DNA from: an uncultured Acetatifactor sp.
GTDB taxonomy: Bacteria > Bacillota > Clostridia > Lachnospirales > Lachnospiraceae
Direction of reading: 5' to 3'
Length of the DNA: 64,000 bases
Assembly (NCBI GenBank): GCA_910577235.1
Contig: CAJTMX010000021.1
Location: forward strand, 1-64,000
Both the position numbers and the translations under genes were made by a program. This document shows, in pieces, positions 7,075 to 14,784 of the stretch; positions within the stretch are counted from its first letter, which is position 1; every line of letters begins with the position of its first letter. The notes below the pieces were generated by a model. It was given only the letters and a program-made list of their open reading frames with translations. It did not search any database and had not been told where the DNA came from.

Positions 7075-8520
7075 TTAATATAGTTTCTCTCTTTTGATCG
7101 TAAAACGGTATCCGTAGCCGGACCGGACAGTGGCCTCCGCTTCCAGCCCGTCGATACAGCCATCCATACGAAAACAGCCGTTTCCGGGAGTTTCACGAAT
7201 ATCCATCTCTACCAGATCCATAAAGCGCATAGTCAGCACGTCCGGCGATTCTACATACAGCAATATGCGCAGATAGTCCTCATAGGACAATCCCTGGCCC
7301 ATCCCGCTCCGGACCTCCACGGCCCCATTCCATATATTGTCCAGTGAATAATGCCAGTCAGAGTCCTCTTTAAGCAGCTCCACCCTACCTCCCGCAAGCA
7401 GCGATTTAACGTCATACAGACTTTCCAGATAGGCCCAGGTCAGAATCAGCGCCGTCTCAAATACCGGCTGCAGTTCCGGCAGCGCTACGGCGGCGGCCAA
7501 GACCGATGCCAGCGCCTGTATCTCCGCTCTTTTCGTCTCACAGCCAAGCAGGTATATCACATTGGCAGCCTCCCGGATACCGCAGAGCAGATTGGCCGTC
7601 TGGCGCAGATTATCTATGTCGTTTCCCCTGCCACACAGCAGATATTCCACCTGATATTGCAGCAGGCTGTCCTCCAGGGGCGCGCCGTATCTGCCTGCAT
7701 AGTCCAGAAAATATTCCAGCAAGAGCACATTGTCCACAAGTCCCAGCGGTTCCCTCCGCGAATAACTGCCCTGATTTACCACACCCCGGGCAATCCGCCC
7801 GCTGATATATTGGCTGGGATCGACAGTGATTTCCGACAGTCGGGAAATGTCATCCACCACCCACTTAAGGATTCCGGTTTTTCGCATTTCCCGCGCTGTC
7901 TCCGTGGGATCGGTAATCTCGATTTTATCCCATGTTTCCTCTCCGATCTGTTTTTCCATATCCTGATATCGCCGCAATTCCCGGCTTGTCTGATCCATCT
8001 GCTCCTCAAGGTTATTATCCAAAAGTCCGTATCCCTCTACAGTCTCCATCCATTCCAGCAAATCTTCCGCTATGTCCAGCCCCAGGCGATTCATCATGCA
8101 CTGTGCCGCCCGCAGTTGAAACACCCGCCCGCCGTCGTCCGTAGCCAGAGAAACTTTCATCACCCTGACGTCCTCCAGCTCCATCCCCAGCAGGTCGCGA
8201 TATAGAAAGGGCAGCGGCGCATCGTCCCCGCCAGATAGATTGCGTACCAGATATTTCTCCAGATGCTGCTGGGTATTATAATAGGAGGGAGTATCCGTAC
8301 CGTAAGAAGTGTCGATCATGAGAAGTCCGTAACGCTGCAACAATACTCTGTGATACTCCGCCAACACACTGTCCATCCCGATATCCATCACACACTCGGT
8401 CTCAAACGCTATCGTGTGCCTGCGCACTCCCTCGATCAATGTAAGGCACAGGGAGAGCATTACCGTCAAAGTAAGCGTCACGTAAACCGTCAGATAACCC
8501 GAAGAATTTTGAGATTTCAT
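7075..8520 (-). CDS. DUF5702 protein of the Tad locus
   Basis: About 481 residues. An N-terminal membrane helix (TVYVTLTLTVMLSLCLTLIEG) is followed by a long extracytoplasmic domain rich in short helices. This is the typical architecture of DUF5702 proteins that accompany Tad/Flp genes in Clostridia. The ATG at 8520 is favoured because GAGG lies 8 bases upstream, across the stop codon of flp, so the two are coupled; ATG 8526 is an alternative. The N-terminus reads G8|YLTVY, a prepilin-like site in which the usual +5 Glu is Tyr. The role is unknown; a pilus-base or adhesin component fits its position. Confidence 0.8.
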   Translation of the reverse strand: MKSQNSSGYLTVYVTLTLTVMLSLCLTLIEGVRRHTIAFETECVMDIGMDSVLAEYHRVLLQRYGLLMIDTSYGTDTPSYYNTQQHLEKYLVRNLSGGDDAPLPFLYRDLLGMELEDVRVMKVSLATDDGGRVFQLRAAQCMMNRLGLDIAEDLLEWMETVEGYGLLDNNLEEQMDQTSRELRRYQDMEKQIGEETWDKIEITDPTETAREMRKTGILKWVVDDISRLSEITVDPSQYISGRIARGVVNQGSYSRREPLGLVDNVLLLEYFLDYAGRYGAPLEDSLLQYQVEYLLCGRGNDIDNLRQTANLLCGIREAANVIYLLGCETKRAEIQALASVLAAAVALPELQPVFETALILTWAYLESLYDVKSLLAGGRVELLKEDSDWHYSLDNIWNGAVEVRSGMGQGLSYEDYLRILLYVESPDVLTMRFMDLVEMDIRETPGNGCFRMDGCIDGLEAEATVRSGYGYRFTIKREKLY

Positions 8521-8530
8521 AGACATGTCC

Positions 8531-8746
8531 TCAGACTTTATTGACCTGTTTGGTGATCTTGGAGAAAATGGATTCCACCAGATCCGTGATCTGGGATTTA
8601 AATATAATAACGATTCCCACCAGGACAACAATGATCAGTATGACCTCCACCGTCCCCATTCCGGCATTATCCTCCGCCGCAAAATATTTCCATCCGATCA
8701 GTTTTTCATCCATCCAGTCTCTTGCTCTTCTCCATGTTTTTCTCAT
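8531..8746 (-). CDS. flp: Flp family type IVb pilin
   Basis: A 71-residue prepilin, the expected major subunit of the Tad pilus. A basic/acidic leader of 29 residues ends at G29, followed by MGTVE (Glu at +5) and a hydrophobic helix VILIIVVLVGIVIIF, the class III signal typical of Flp. A short polar tail follows. The helix would be embedded in the membrane until assembly by TadA/B/C. It is separated from tadC by ~680 bases of inserted repeats, unlike the compact spacing elsewhere in this operon, so its expression may depend on a promoter within that gap. Confidence 0.9.
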   Translation of the reverse strand: MRKTWRRARDWMDEKLIGWKYFAAEDNAGMGTVEVILIIVVLVGIVIIFKSQITDLVESIFSKITKQVNKV

Positions 8747-8776
8747 TATTTTTCTCCTTTTTTCTTATATTTTCCT

Positions 8777-9019
8777 AGGCAATTGCCAAACTGTTATTTT
8801 GCCAGTACCGAGTTGTGCGTATTGTATATTCCATAAGTAGGCATGGCGCAAAGCAGTTGCGCCGCGAACCGTCGGTACCGAGGTTGCTAGCAACCTCCGA
8901 TGCCGTATTTTGGCATCTTACGTACCGCTACGGTGAGAACGGAGCGAAAGCGTGCCTACGCCTAAGTATACAATGTGCACAATGACACGCGTATAGCAAC
9001 TGAGTTTCGCAATTGACTA
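8777..9019. mobile_element. MITE-like element, copy A (243 bp) with 11-bp target duplication
   Basis: The left end is AGGCAATTGCCAAACTG and the right end, read inwards, TAGTCAATTGCGAAACTC. The element is flanked by a perfect 11-bp direct repeat, TATATTTTCCT, at 8766-8776 and 9020-9030. The body is largely self-complementary (ATTGTATATTCC..GTAGGCA pairs with TGCCTACGCC..TATACAAT) and would fold into a long hairpin. The body is related to copy B at 38161-38349. It has no coding capacity, so it would depend on a transposase supplied elsewhere. The whole gap 8747-9425 contains no gene, only this and the next three elements. Confidence 0.8.
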
Positions 9020-9030
9020 TATATTTTCCT

Positions 9031-9128
9031 GTTGGGATTAAGGTGTCGAGAGTGCTTTTGTACTCATTTTGTGGGAATAATTGCACAAATAATTTAAGCC
9101 AGATAGACTTTTGACACCCTAATCCTGT
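9031..9128. repeat. 98-bp inverted-repeat element of a different family
   Basis: The segment starts GTTGGGATTAAGGTGTC and ends GACACCCTAATCCTGTC; these are inverted copies with three mismatches in 17. It abuts the right target repeat of copy A and the left end of copy C exactly. Internal small hairpins (GAGT..ACTC and TTTGTG..CACAAA) are present. No reading frame is seen. It may be another non-autonomous insertion or an IS relic; no second copy was found in the window. Confidence 0.5.
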
Positions 9129-9267
9129 CGGGCAATTGCGAAACCCCGTTTCAAGATACAGGGGATGGGTAAAATAGGCGGATTGTCACTGCATCGGAAT
9201 CTGTTTTTCCTATTTATGATCTTTATGATCAGCTCCGTCACCCGGGAGGGCGTTCCGCAATTGCCTG
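9129..9267. mobile_element. MITE-like element, copy C (~139 bp)
   Basis: The ends GGCAATTGCGAAACC and, inverted, GGCAATTGCGGAACG match the family. It shares ACCCCGTTTCAAGA and CTCCGTCACC with copy D. No convincing target duplication remains. There is no coding capacity. Confidence 0.65.
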
Positions 9268-9307
9268 GATATTTTTCTGTGATATTTTGTTGCAATTTTT
9301 AGCTATT

Positions 9308-9415
9308 TGTACATATTGTATATTCCCAATGGAGTCTATGTACAACATAGTCGCACCGGAAAGAGGTCGGTGCCGGAAGGCTGGCGCAGTCAGCGTATCC
9401 CGCAAACGCATGTGC
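9308..9415. repeat. Possible relic of the copy A/B body
   Basis: TTGTACATATTGTATATTCC matches GTACATATGTATATTCC of copy B (38161-38349), and a CACCGG..CCGGTGC-type hairpin follows at a similar distance. Similarity fades after that and no ends are recognisable. It abuts the 3' end of tadC. Confidence 0.3.
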
Positions 9416-9425
9416 CATATAATAT

Positions 9426-10844
9426 CTATAGTCCAAAACTCCGAAATGCCGGGACCATGACCAACACCATCACAATGGCCATCATCATTACCATAGGTGC
9501 CAGCAGACCCGTGCCGGCCTCCTCCCCTTTCTTCCTGTGAAGATTCAGTTCCTCCTGTAAAGCCCGCTCCCCTTCCTCCCGCAGTCGGACCAACAGCGCC
9601 GCGTTTCCCTTTTTCAGATTCTGTATCAGCATGGCACTGAGTCTTGCGCAGTCCTGCAGTCCGGTACGGGCGGCCCACATCTCATAGGCCCGGCTCTCGG
9701 AAATCCCCGCCTGTAAGCGGTTGCATGCAAAGAGCATCTCCTGGTACAGGGGCTGGTATTCCTCTTTTTCTCCGCCGCAATGATCCTGCGCAATCTTTTG
9801 AAATGCTCCCCGGATCGTCATGCCCGCTCCCAGATACAGAATAAATTTGTTCAACACTACGGGATAATTTTCTTTCATGCGTTCCCGCCTTTTCAGCACC
9901 TGCTTATGCAAATCCCTATCTTGAAGAACAAATACCGCAGCCGCCGTAGCCAGCGTCATCAACATCAATACCGGGCCATGATCCTCTCTGACTTCCCGCC
10001 AGGACAGATCGCTTTCTCCCAGGCTGTCCGGCAGGAGTATTCTGTCCTGATCGGCGTATTTCTGCTGGGCCAGGCCGTAGGCGTCCAAAACCCGCGCGGC
10101 CAACCGTTCAGTCCCTTTCAAGGTTTGTGGAATCACACATACATCCAATTCCTCCTGACGGCAGAAGTCCAGATACCGGCTTTCCACCGTCAGTCTCACC
10201 TGCACAGGTATCTGAAGCGCATGGATCGTCCCGTTTCTTCCCAGCACCTCATAATTGCTGCTTTTCCAAGATACCTCAAAGGGAAATCCCTCCAACTCTT
10301 CCGCCGGTTCCAGCGGCAGGGACACCTCCTGCCAGGAGGGATTGTCCGCCAATGTCCGCTTTTTCCATTGCTCCCAGAATTCCTCATAGGATTCCTCCAG
10401 TTCCTTCTCATTGGCTCTTCGCTCCGGCACCTCCACCAGAATAGTGCACGGGTCCTCCCCCTCCGTCTGGACCATCAGCTTTACCTGTCTCGCCCCCTCT
10501 CCCCTCGCCGGACGTAGCAATTCCCCATTATCGGTCAGGCTGCTCTCCATATCCGCGCCCAGGCGCGCCGACACTCCCAACAGGGTTCCCACACTGAGCA
10601 CCGCCAGCAACAGCCGTATCTTTTTTCTATAGTATTCCCCCTGTAAAAGCAGACCCGATTCACCGGGATACAGGCTTTCCAGATCTCTTTGCACAGGATG
10701 GGCATTCAATACGGGAATCCTGTATATACAGCCCTTTTTGTAAATATAGAGCGCCATTCTGTCCAAGGGTTTCCCCTCCTCATGCCGGGCCAGACAGGCC
10801 AGTATAATAAAGCCCGCCGCCACCATTGCTCCGATCATATACAT
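9426..10844 (-). CDS. tadC: TadC-like type II/IV secretion F protein with extra extracytoplasmic domain
   Basis: 472 residues, against about 300 for usual TadC. An N-terminal helix is followed by a second (LLLAVLSVGTLLGV, ~75-95). Then comes a ~190-residue domain not found in ordinary TadC, a helix LMLMTLATAAAVFVL and the T2SSF core (FILYLGAGMTIRGAF onward), ending with a membrane helix. The extra domain contains EVSWKSSNYEVLGRNGTIH, which resembles the W-S-x-N..GxI core of atrophied bacterial Ig-like domains. TadC pairs with TadB as the inner-membrane platform of the pilus. The downstream neighbour should be flp, but insertions now separate them. The platform role is firm; the Ig-like assignment is inference. 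Confidence 0.85.
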   Translation of the reverse strand: MYMIGAMVAAGFIILACLARHEEGKPLDRMALYIYKKGCIYRIPVLNAHPVQRDLESLYPGESGLLLQGEYYRKKIRLLLAVLSVGTLLGVSARLGADMESSLTDNGELLRPARGEGARQVKLMVQTEGEDPCTILVEVPERRANEKELEESYEEFWEQWKKRTLADNPSWQEVSLPLEPAEELEGFPFEVSWKSSNYEVLGRNGTIHALQIPVQVRLTVESRYLDFCRQEELDVCVIPQTLKGTERLAARVLDAYGLAQQKYADQDRILLPDSLGESDLSWREVREDHGPVLMLMTLATAAAVFVLQDRDLHKQVLKRRERMKENYPVVLNKFILYLGAGMTIRGAFQKIAQDHCGGEKEEYQPLYQEMLFACNRLQAGISESRAYEMWAARTGLQDCARLSAMLIQNLKKGNAALLVRLREEGERALQEELNLHRKKGEEAGTGLLAPMVMMMAIVMVLVMVPAFRSFGL

Positions 10845-10859
10845 CTCACCGCCTCCTTG

Positions 10860-11672
10860 TCATTGCTCCGTATCTCCAAAAGTCTTTTCAAATATCAGCT
10901 CCGACAGAGCGTATGCCGCCAGGTAGATTCCCAGGCAGACCGTCATCAGCGCCACCCCCGCCGGGTTTCCATACAGCATGTCAAAATATCCGGGGTTGCC
11001 TGCCTCCACATACCAGACGATGAGAAAGGGCATAACGTTCATCACCCGCTGTTCCAGTTTCCGGGCAGACAGCAGAGTTTCCATCTCCTCCTCCACCGCC
11101 AGCTTGCGGCTGATGGAACCGCTGGCCGCGTCCACCATGGCAGGGATACTTCCTCCGTTTCTCCTGGCTATACCGAATACCTCCGCAAACTCCCGCATCT
11201 CCTCCAGACCGCAGCGCCGTCCCATATCCGTCAGCAATGTCTCCAGCGTCAGATTGTTGGACAGCCCCTGTCGCAGCTGTTTCAGTTCCTGCTCCATATC
11301 ACAGTCTTCTCCAAACATATTGCGAACGTCCGCCATGCTTTCCACAAACGCGTTTTCCACCGCATATCCCGCTCTCATGGAGGCTGCCACAGACTGGATG
11401 CACTCCTTGAACTGTACCAGCAGCTGACGGTTCCTGCAGCGGCGGCGGTGATGTCCGCATCTGCGCAGATACAGCCATCCCACCAGCGTCATAGGAGGCA
11501 ATGCCCACACGCTACGGTAGAAAAATACCGCAAACAATACCGTTACCAGCAGAGCTTTGCCCAGATCCCGCAGATGTTGCGCCGGAGTAATACCTTCATA
11601 GAGCTTTGCTCTCCGTCTGCAATATCGGCTATATATGTGACTGCAAACCCGCCGCCCTGAGCTTTTGATCAC
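10860..11672 (-). CDS. tadB: TadB, Tad pilus inner-membrane platform protein
   Basis: 270 residues of the type II secretion F family. Membrane segments near 35-65 (two helices) precede the cytoplasmic T2SSF helices (SVAASMRAGYAVENAF and GIARRNGGSIPAMVD), and two C-terminal membrane segments follow. The start is GTG at 11672, with AAAGGGGG about 9 bases upstream, inside the 3' end of tadA; the 44-base overlap means translational coupling. It partners TadC and the TadA ATPase. Confidence 0.92.
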   Translation of the reverse strand: MIKSSGRRVCSHIYSRYCRRRAKLYEGITPAQHLRDLGKALLVTVLFAVFFYRSVWALPPMTLVGWLYLRRCGHHRRRCRNRQLLVQFKECIQSVAASMRAGYAVENAFVESMADVRNMFGEDCDMEQELKQLRQGLSNNLTLETLLTDMGRRCGLEEMREFAEVFGIARRNGGSIPAMVDAASGSISRKLAVEEEMETLLSARKLEQRVMNVMPFLIVWYVEAGNPGYFDMLYGNPAGVALMTVCLGIYLAAYALSELIFEKTFGDTEQ

Positions 11673-12861
11673 GGATCAAGTCCCCCTTTCTGACCAGAGT
11701 TCCCTGTACCCGCCCCTCCGGGCTTTCGCCCTGCTCCTCAAAACGGTACAGCGGATTTAACCGGATAACGGAGTCTTCACAGTCTATCATCTCGGATATC
11801 TCCAGGACTTTCCGGCTCCTGTCCCGAAGGCGCCCCAGGTGCACTATGATATCAATGCCGGACGCAATCTGTTTTCTGATGGCCGTCAGAGGAATATCTA
11901 TCCCCATCAATATCATATTTTCCAGTCTGGACAGCATGTCCCGGGCACTGTTTGCGTGGCCCGTGGACATGGAACCGTCATGCCCGGTATTCAGACACTG
12001 CATCATATCCACTGCCTCGGCCCCACGCACCTCTCCCACGACAATTCGGTCCGGCCTCATCCGCAGGCTGGCACGGATCAAATCCCTGACGGATATCTCC
12101 CTACAGCCTTCCACATTGCCGTTTCGCGTCTCCAGTCTCACCAGATTCCGCAGGCCCTGCAGCTGCAGTTCCGCGCTGTCCTCAATGGTTACGACTCTCT
12201 CCCAATCGGGAATATAGCCCGACAATACATTGAGAAAAGTGGTTTTTCCGCTGCCGGTCCCGCCGCTGATAAAAATATTGTATCCGGCCTGCACCAGCAG
12301 CCTTAATAGCTCTGCCGCCTCCCGGGAGAGGGTTTCCCGGCGGATCAGTTCCTCCATGGTTATAGGCGTATCGGGAAAACGTCTGATAGTGACGATGGGG
12401 CCGTTTAAGGCTACGGGATTCATAACTATATTGACTCTGGCACCGCCTGACAGTCTGGCGTCGACAATGGGAGATGCCTCGTTTACCGCTCTGTTGCAGC
12501 CCGCCACAATCTGCTGGATCACATCCTGGAGTTTCTCTTCCGACTCAAAGCGCATGTCCAGTTCCTGCAAGCGGCCTGTCCGTTCCACAAATATACTGTT
12601 GGGACCGTTTATCATGATTTCCGTGATCTCCGGGTCTTCCACAAGGTTCTGAAGGATATCCAGTCTCCGCAGGGAACAGAACAGCTCCGTCCGCAGACGA
12701 TGGCTCTCCCCCACAGGCAGCAGACGCAGTGAATCCTCCTTCAGCAAGACCTCATCAATGATCTCCATGACCTCACAGTCCGTCTGCTCTCTTCCATAAT
12801 CCAACTGCTCCAACACTCTGCGACGCAGTTCCTGTTTCAGCTGCCCATACTCTCTCAGCAT
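11629..12861 (-). CDS. tadA: TadA/CpaF family pilus assembly ATPase
   Basis: A 410-residue hexameric secretion ATPase that powers Flp pilus extension and possibly retraction. The Walker A motif GGTGSGKTT is at 200-208. The Asp box/Walker B region (LRMRPDRIVVGEVRG) lies near 270-284, and the His box region TGHDGSMSTGHANS near 293-306. The N-terminal all-helical domain and the ITEIMINGP motif are typical. It overlaps tadZ upstream by 7 bases (ATGCTGA) and tadB downstream by 44, so this is a tightly coupled operon. Confidence 0.95.
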   Translation of the reverse strand: MLREYGQLKQELRRRVLEQLDYGREQTDCEVMEIIDEVLLKEDSLRLLPVGESHRLRTELFCSLRRLDILQNLVEDPEITEIMINGPNSIFVERTGRLQELDMRFESEEKLQDVIQQIVAGCNRAVNEASPIVDARLSGGARVNIVMNPVALNGPIVTIRRFPDTPITMEELIRRETLSREAAELLRLLVQAGYNIFISGGTGSGKTTFLNVLSGYIPDWERVVTIEDSAELQLQGLRNLVRLETRNGNVEGCREISVRDLIRASLRMRPDRIVVGEVRGAEAVDMMQCLNTGHDGSMSTGHANSARDMLSRLENMILMGIDIPLTAIRKQIASGIDIIVHLGRLRDRSRKVLEISEMIDCEDSVIRLNPLYRFEEQGESPEGRVQGTLVRKGDLIRDQKLRAAGLQSHI

Positions 12862-13862
12862 ACGCTTTCATCCGCCTCCTCCTCTATCAGCTCTCTGACG
12901 TACCGGGCCAGATCGCCTCTGGTATACTGCTCGATCTGATCCGGAAGCTGACGGAACAGCGGCAGACGGCATTTTCTGGTCTTCTCTTTTACGTCCCCGT
13001 ACTCATACAGGGACAGTATCTGTTCATACTGATCGATCTTGCACCGAGCCACAGGATCTTCTTTCACCAGCATATAAACCCGGCTGCATTTCCTCAGGAT
13101 CTCCAGCAATCCCTGCATGTTTTCGGACAGATCCAAAATGATATAGTCATATTCGCCGCTTTCTCCGATCTCCCACAACAGCTGCTGCCATTCCTGCGCT
13201 GTTATATAGACCAGATGATGTCCCATAAACGCCGGAGCCACATAATCCAGTCGTCCCTTTTTCTGCACCAGAGCTTTCATCCGCGGAATAAATTTGTTGT
13301 GCTCCGCCTTCATATAATACAGCAGCGTGGACAGATCTCTGCCCTTCTCCTCCGGCAACAGCTCGGGCATCCCCGCGTAGTGCTCAAAATTCAGATAAAG
13401 CGTCCTGTGCCGCTCTGCCAGGATCTGTCCGTAAGTCAGCGCAAACGAGGTTTGCAGGCATCTGCGCACAGGAGAGTACATGCCTACGATCCTGGTCTTT
13501 TGTCCGTTTCCCAGCCGGGGGTAGAAGGCATCTTCCCTCTCTGCATACATCTCCAGCAGTTCCCGCCGAACATTCTCCGCGGGCTGATACTTGTCCACGT
13601 TTTTGAGGGAAGACCACCTGACAAGGCCGCTCTCATTAAGCAGCACCGTGACCCCTGTTTCAATGGGCAATTCGGGATAATAAACCGATTCCGCTACCAG
13701 CAGCAGGTCGATGTCTTTTAACTTCCCGCCTTCCTCCAGCTGGGGTATCCCGGTAAAGACCTGTATCTCCCAGGGAAACTCCCTGCTGTTTTGCAGGTAA
13801 GCGGACAGCTGCCCCGCATAATCCTCCTCCGGATCGCAGAGCGCTAATATTTTACGCTCCAA
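12855..13862 (-). CDS. tadZ: TadZ/CpaE-like ParA-family protein with degenerate P-loop
   Basis: About 335 residues. An N-terminal receiver-like domain is followed by a MinD/ParA-like fold (DYIILDLSENMQGL), the layout of TadZ, which places the pilus machine in the cell. The P-loop position reads GMYSPVRRCLQTSFAL: the Lys of GK[ST] is replaced by Gln, so nucleotide binding or hydrolysis may be altered or lost. The start is uncertain: TTG at 13862 has GGGAGAGG 5 bases upstream; GTG at 13868 has AGGAAGG at 5; the longest frame begins with GTG at 13922 without a ribosome site. It is the first gene of the Tad operon. Confidence 0.82.
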   Translation of the reverse strand: MERKILALCDPEEDYAGQLSAYLQNSREFPWEIQVFTGIPQLEEGGKLKDIDLLLVAESVYYPELPIETGVTVLLNESGLVRWSSLKNVDKYQPAENVRRELLEMYAEREDAFYPRLGNGQKTRIVGMYSPVRRCLQTSFALTYGQILAERHRTLYLNFEHYAGMPELLPEEKGRDLSTLLYYMKAEHNKFIPRMKALVQKKGRLDYVAPAFMGHHLVYITAQEWQQLLWEIGESGEYDYIILDLSENMQGLLEILRKCSRVYMLVKEDPVARCKIDQYEQILSLYEYGDVKEKTRKCRLPLFRQLPDQIEQYTRGDLARYVRELIEEEADESVC

Positions 13863-13953
13863 TAACACCTCTCCCTTCCTTGTACATCCTGCATGAAATC
13901 GTGGTAAAATTTTGTGAATCACAAATAAACAATAACATGATGTTTAGATGATA

Positions 13954-13972
13954 AGAGACTTGACACGTCTCT
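13954..13972 (-). other. Small hairpin in the tad leader
   Basis: AGAGAC / GTCTCT with a 7-nt loop lies just after the expected transcription start of the tad promoter. It may stabilise or regulate the leader; the function is unknown. Confidence 0.35.
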
Positions 13973-13983
13973 TGTTGAATTGC

Positions 13984-14012
13984 ATTATAGACGCTATTTT
14001 TATAAATGTCCA
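13984..14012 (-). promoter_or_regulatory. Sigma-A-type promoter of the tad operon
   Basis: On the minus strand TGGACA (14007-14012), a 17-base spacer and a perfect TATAAT (13984-13989) point at tadZ, about 115-120 bases upstream of its likely start. Confidence 0.75.
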
Positions 14013-14048
14013 TAGCTAAAACAAAGAAAAATCATTTTTGTGAAAATG

Positions 14049-14318
14049 CTACAACAAATGTAGAACTTGCAGACCGTAAAGTGCCGCAAGCCCGGGAAAT
14101 CCCAATACCGAGCATGTCAAAACCGTGGCGGGGTTGACGCCTACCAGCGTGGAATATCCCCTGGATGCCATGGCCAAATTGATAAAAAATATGGCTACCG
14201 CTCCCAGCACTCCCCGCAGCAAAAGATTTAACAGCCATTCCAGCCGGCGTCTCCAGGCCAGCGCCAGCAATATCAGTACACAGATTCCCATGATCAGCAA
14301 TATGTTGGTTTGATTCAT
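14049..14318 (-). CDS. bofA: Pro-sigma-K processing inhibitor BofA family protein
   Basis: An 89-residue membrane protein with two helices (ILLIMGICVLILLAL and GVLGAVAIFFINLAM) and the family signature VGVNPATVLTCSVLGFPG at the C-terminus. In Bacillus, BofA holds the SpoIVFB protease in check during sporulation. Its presence indicates an endospore-forming lineage, although many Clostridia keep it without proven sporulation. It lies divergently from the DUF2508 gene; in Bacillus the equivalents (yaaL, bofA) are adjacent co-directional genes. Confidence 0.88.
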   Translation of the reverse strand: MNQTNILLIMGICVLILLALAWRRRLEWLLNLLLRGVLGAVAIFFINLAMASRGYSTLVGVNPATVLTCSVLGFPGLAALYGLQVLHLL

Positions 14319-14460
14319 TGCAACTCCCCAAGACGCCGTTTTTATATCTTATGAATGAAATGGAAAAAAAGACCAGCAAAGAAATTTTGCCGGAATATTT
14401 TACCAGCCCCAGGGCTATACTTATAACAACCAAAATTTGCCAATAATAATGGAGAGCGCT

Positions 14461-14784
14461 ATGAAAACATTTTATAACCAGAGTTATTACAATTCCGATA
14501 ATATGGACATACACTTTTCCGTGCCGACTCTGCGGGAAGACCTGGAAAAAACCCGCATCGCGCTGGAGATCGCGTATGCGGGCTTTGACAATGCCGTTGA
14601 TCCTGACATGGTGGATTGCTATATTTATGAAATTAACGCGTTGTTAAAACGATACAAGCATCTGGCTGCCCTCTCCGCAGAGGAGTATGCCTCCGCCGCA
14701 GAGGAGACCGTTCCCACCGGGCGCCTGCGGGGATTATACGAGCATTCCCCTATTCATACTCTGGTCAGCCATGTTCTCGGTTAA
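14461..14784 (+). CDS. DUF2508 (YaaL-like) protein
   Basis: 107 residues, mostly helical, soluble. The stretch LREDLEKTRIALEIAYAGF then DPDMVDCYIYEINAL matches the DUF2508 family (Bacillus YaaL), found next to recR/bofA in many Firmicutes. The ATG at 14461 has GGAGAG four bases upstream and gives the family N-terminus. The last ~35 residues after the DUF2508 core are unusual. The 3' end overlaps the convergent fliS gene by 51 bases. The function is unknown. Confidence 0.8.
   Translation: MKTFYNQSYYNSDNMDIHFSVPTLREDLEKTRIALEIAYAGFDNAVDPDMVDCYIYEINALLKRYKHLAALSAEEYASAAEETVPTGRLRGLYEHSPIHTLVSHVLG

Noticed and set aside
8747..9425. An insertion sequence or hidden gene in the 680-base Tad gap
   Set aside because: No frame over ~70 residues with a ribosome site is present. 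The sequence is accounted for by inverted-repeat elements.
14032..14514. Minus-strand frame covering the bofA gene in another frame
   Set aside because: The 89-residue BofA frame has the family signature; the longer frame has none and would run over the DUF2508 start.
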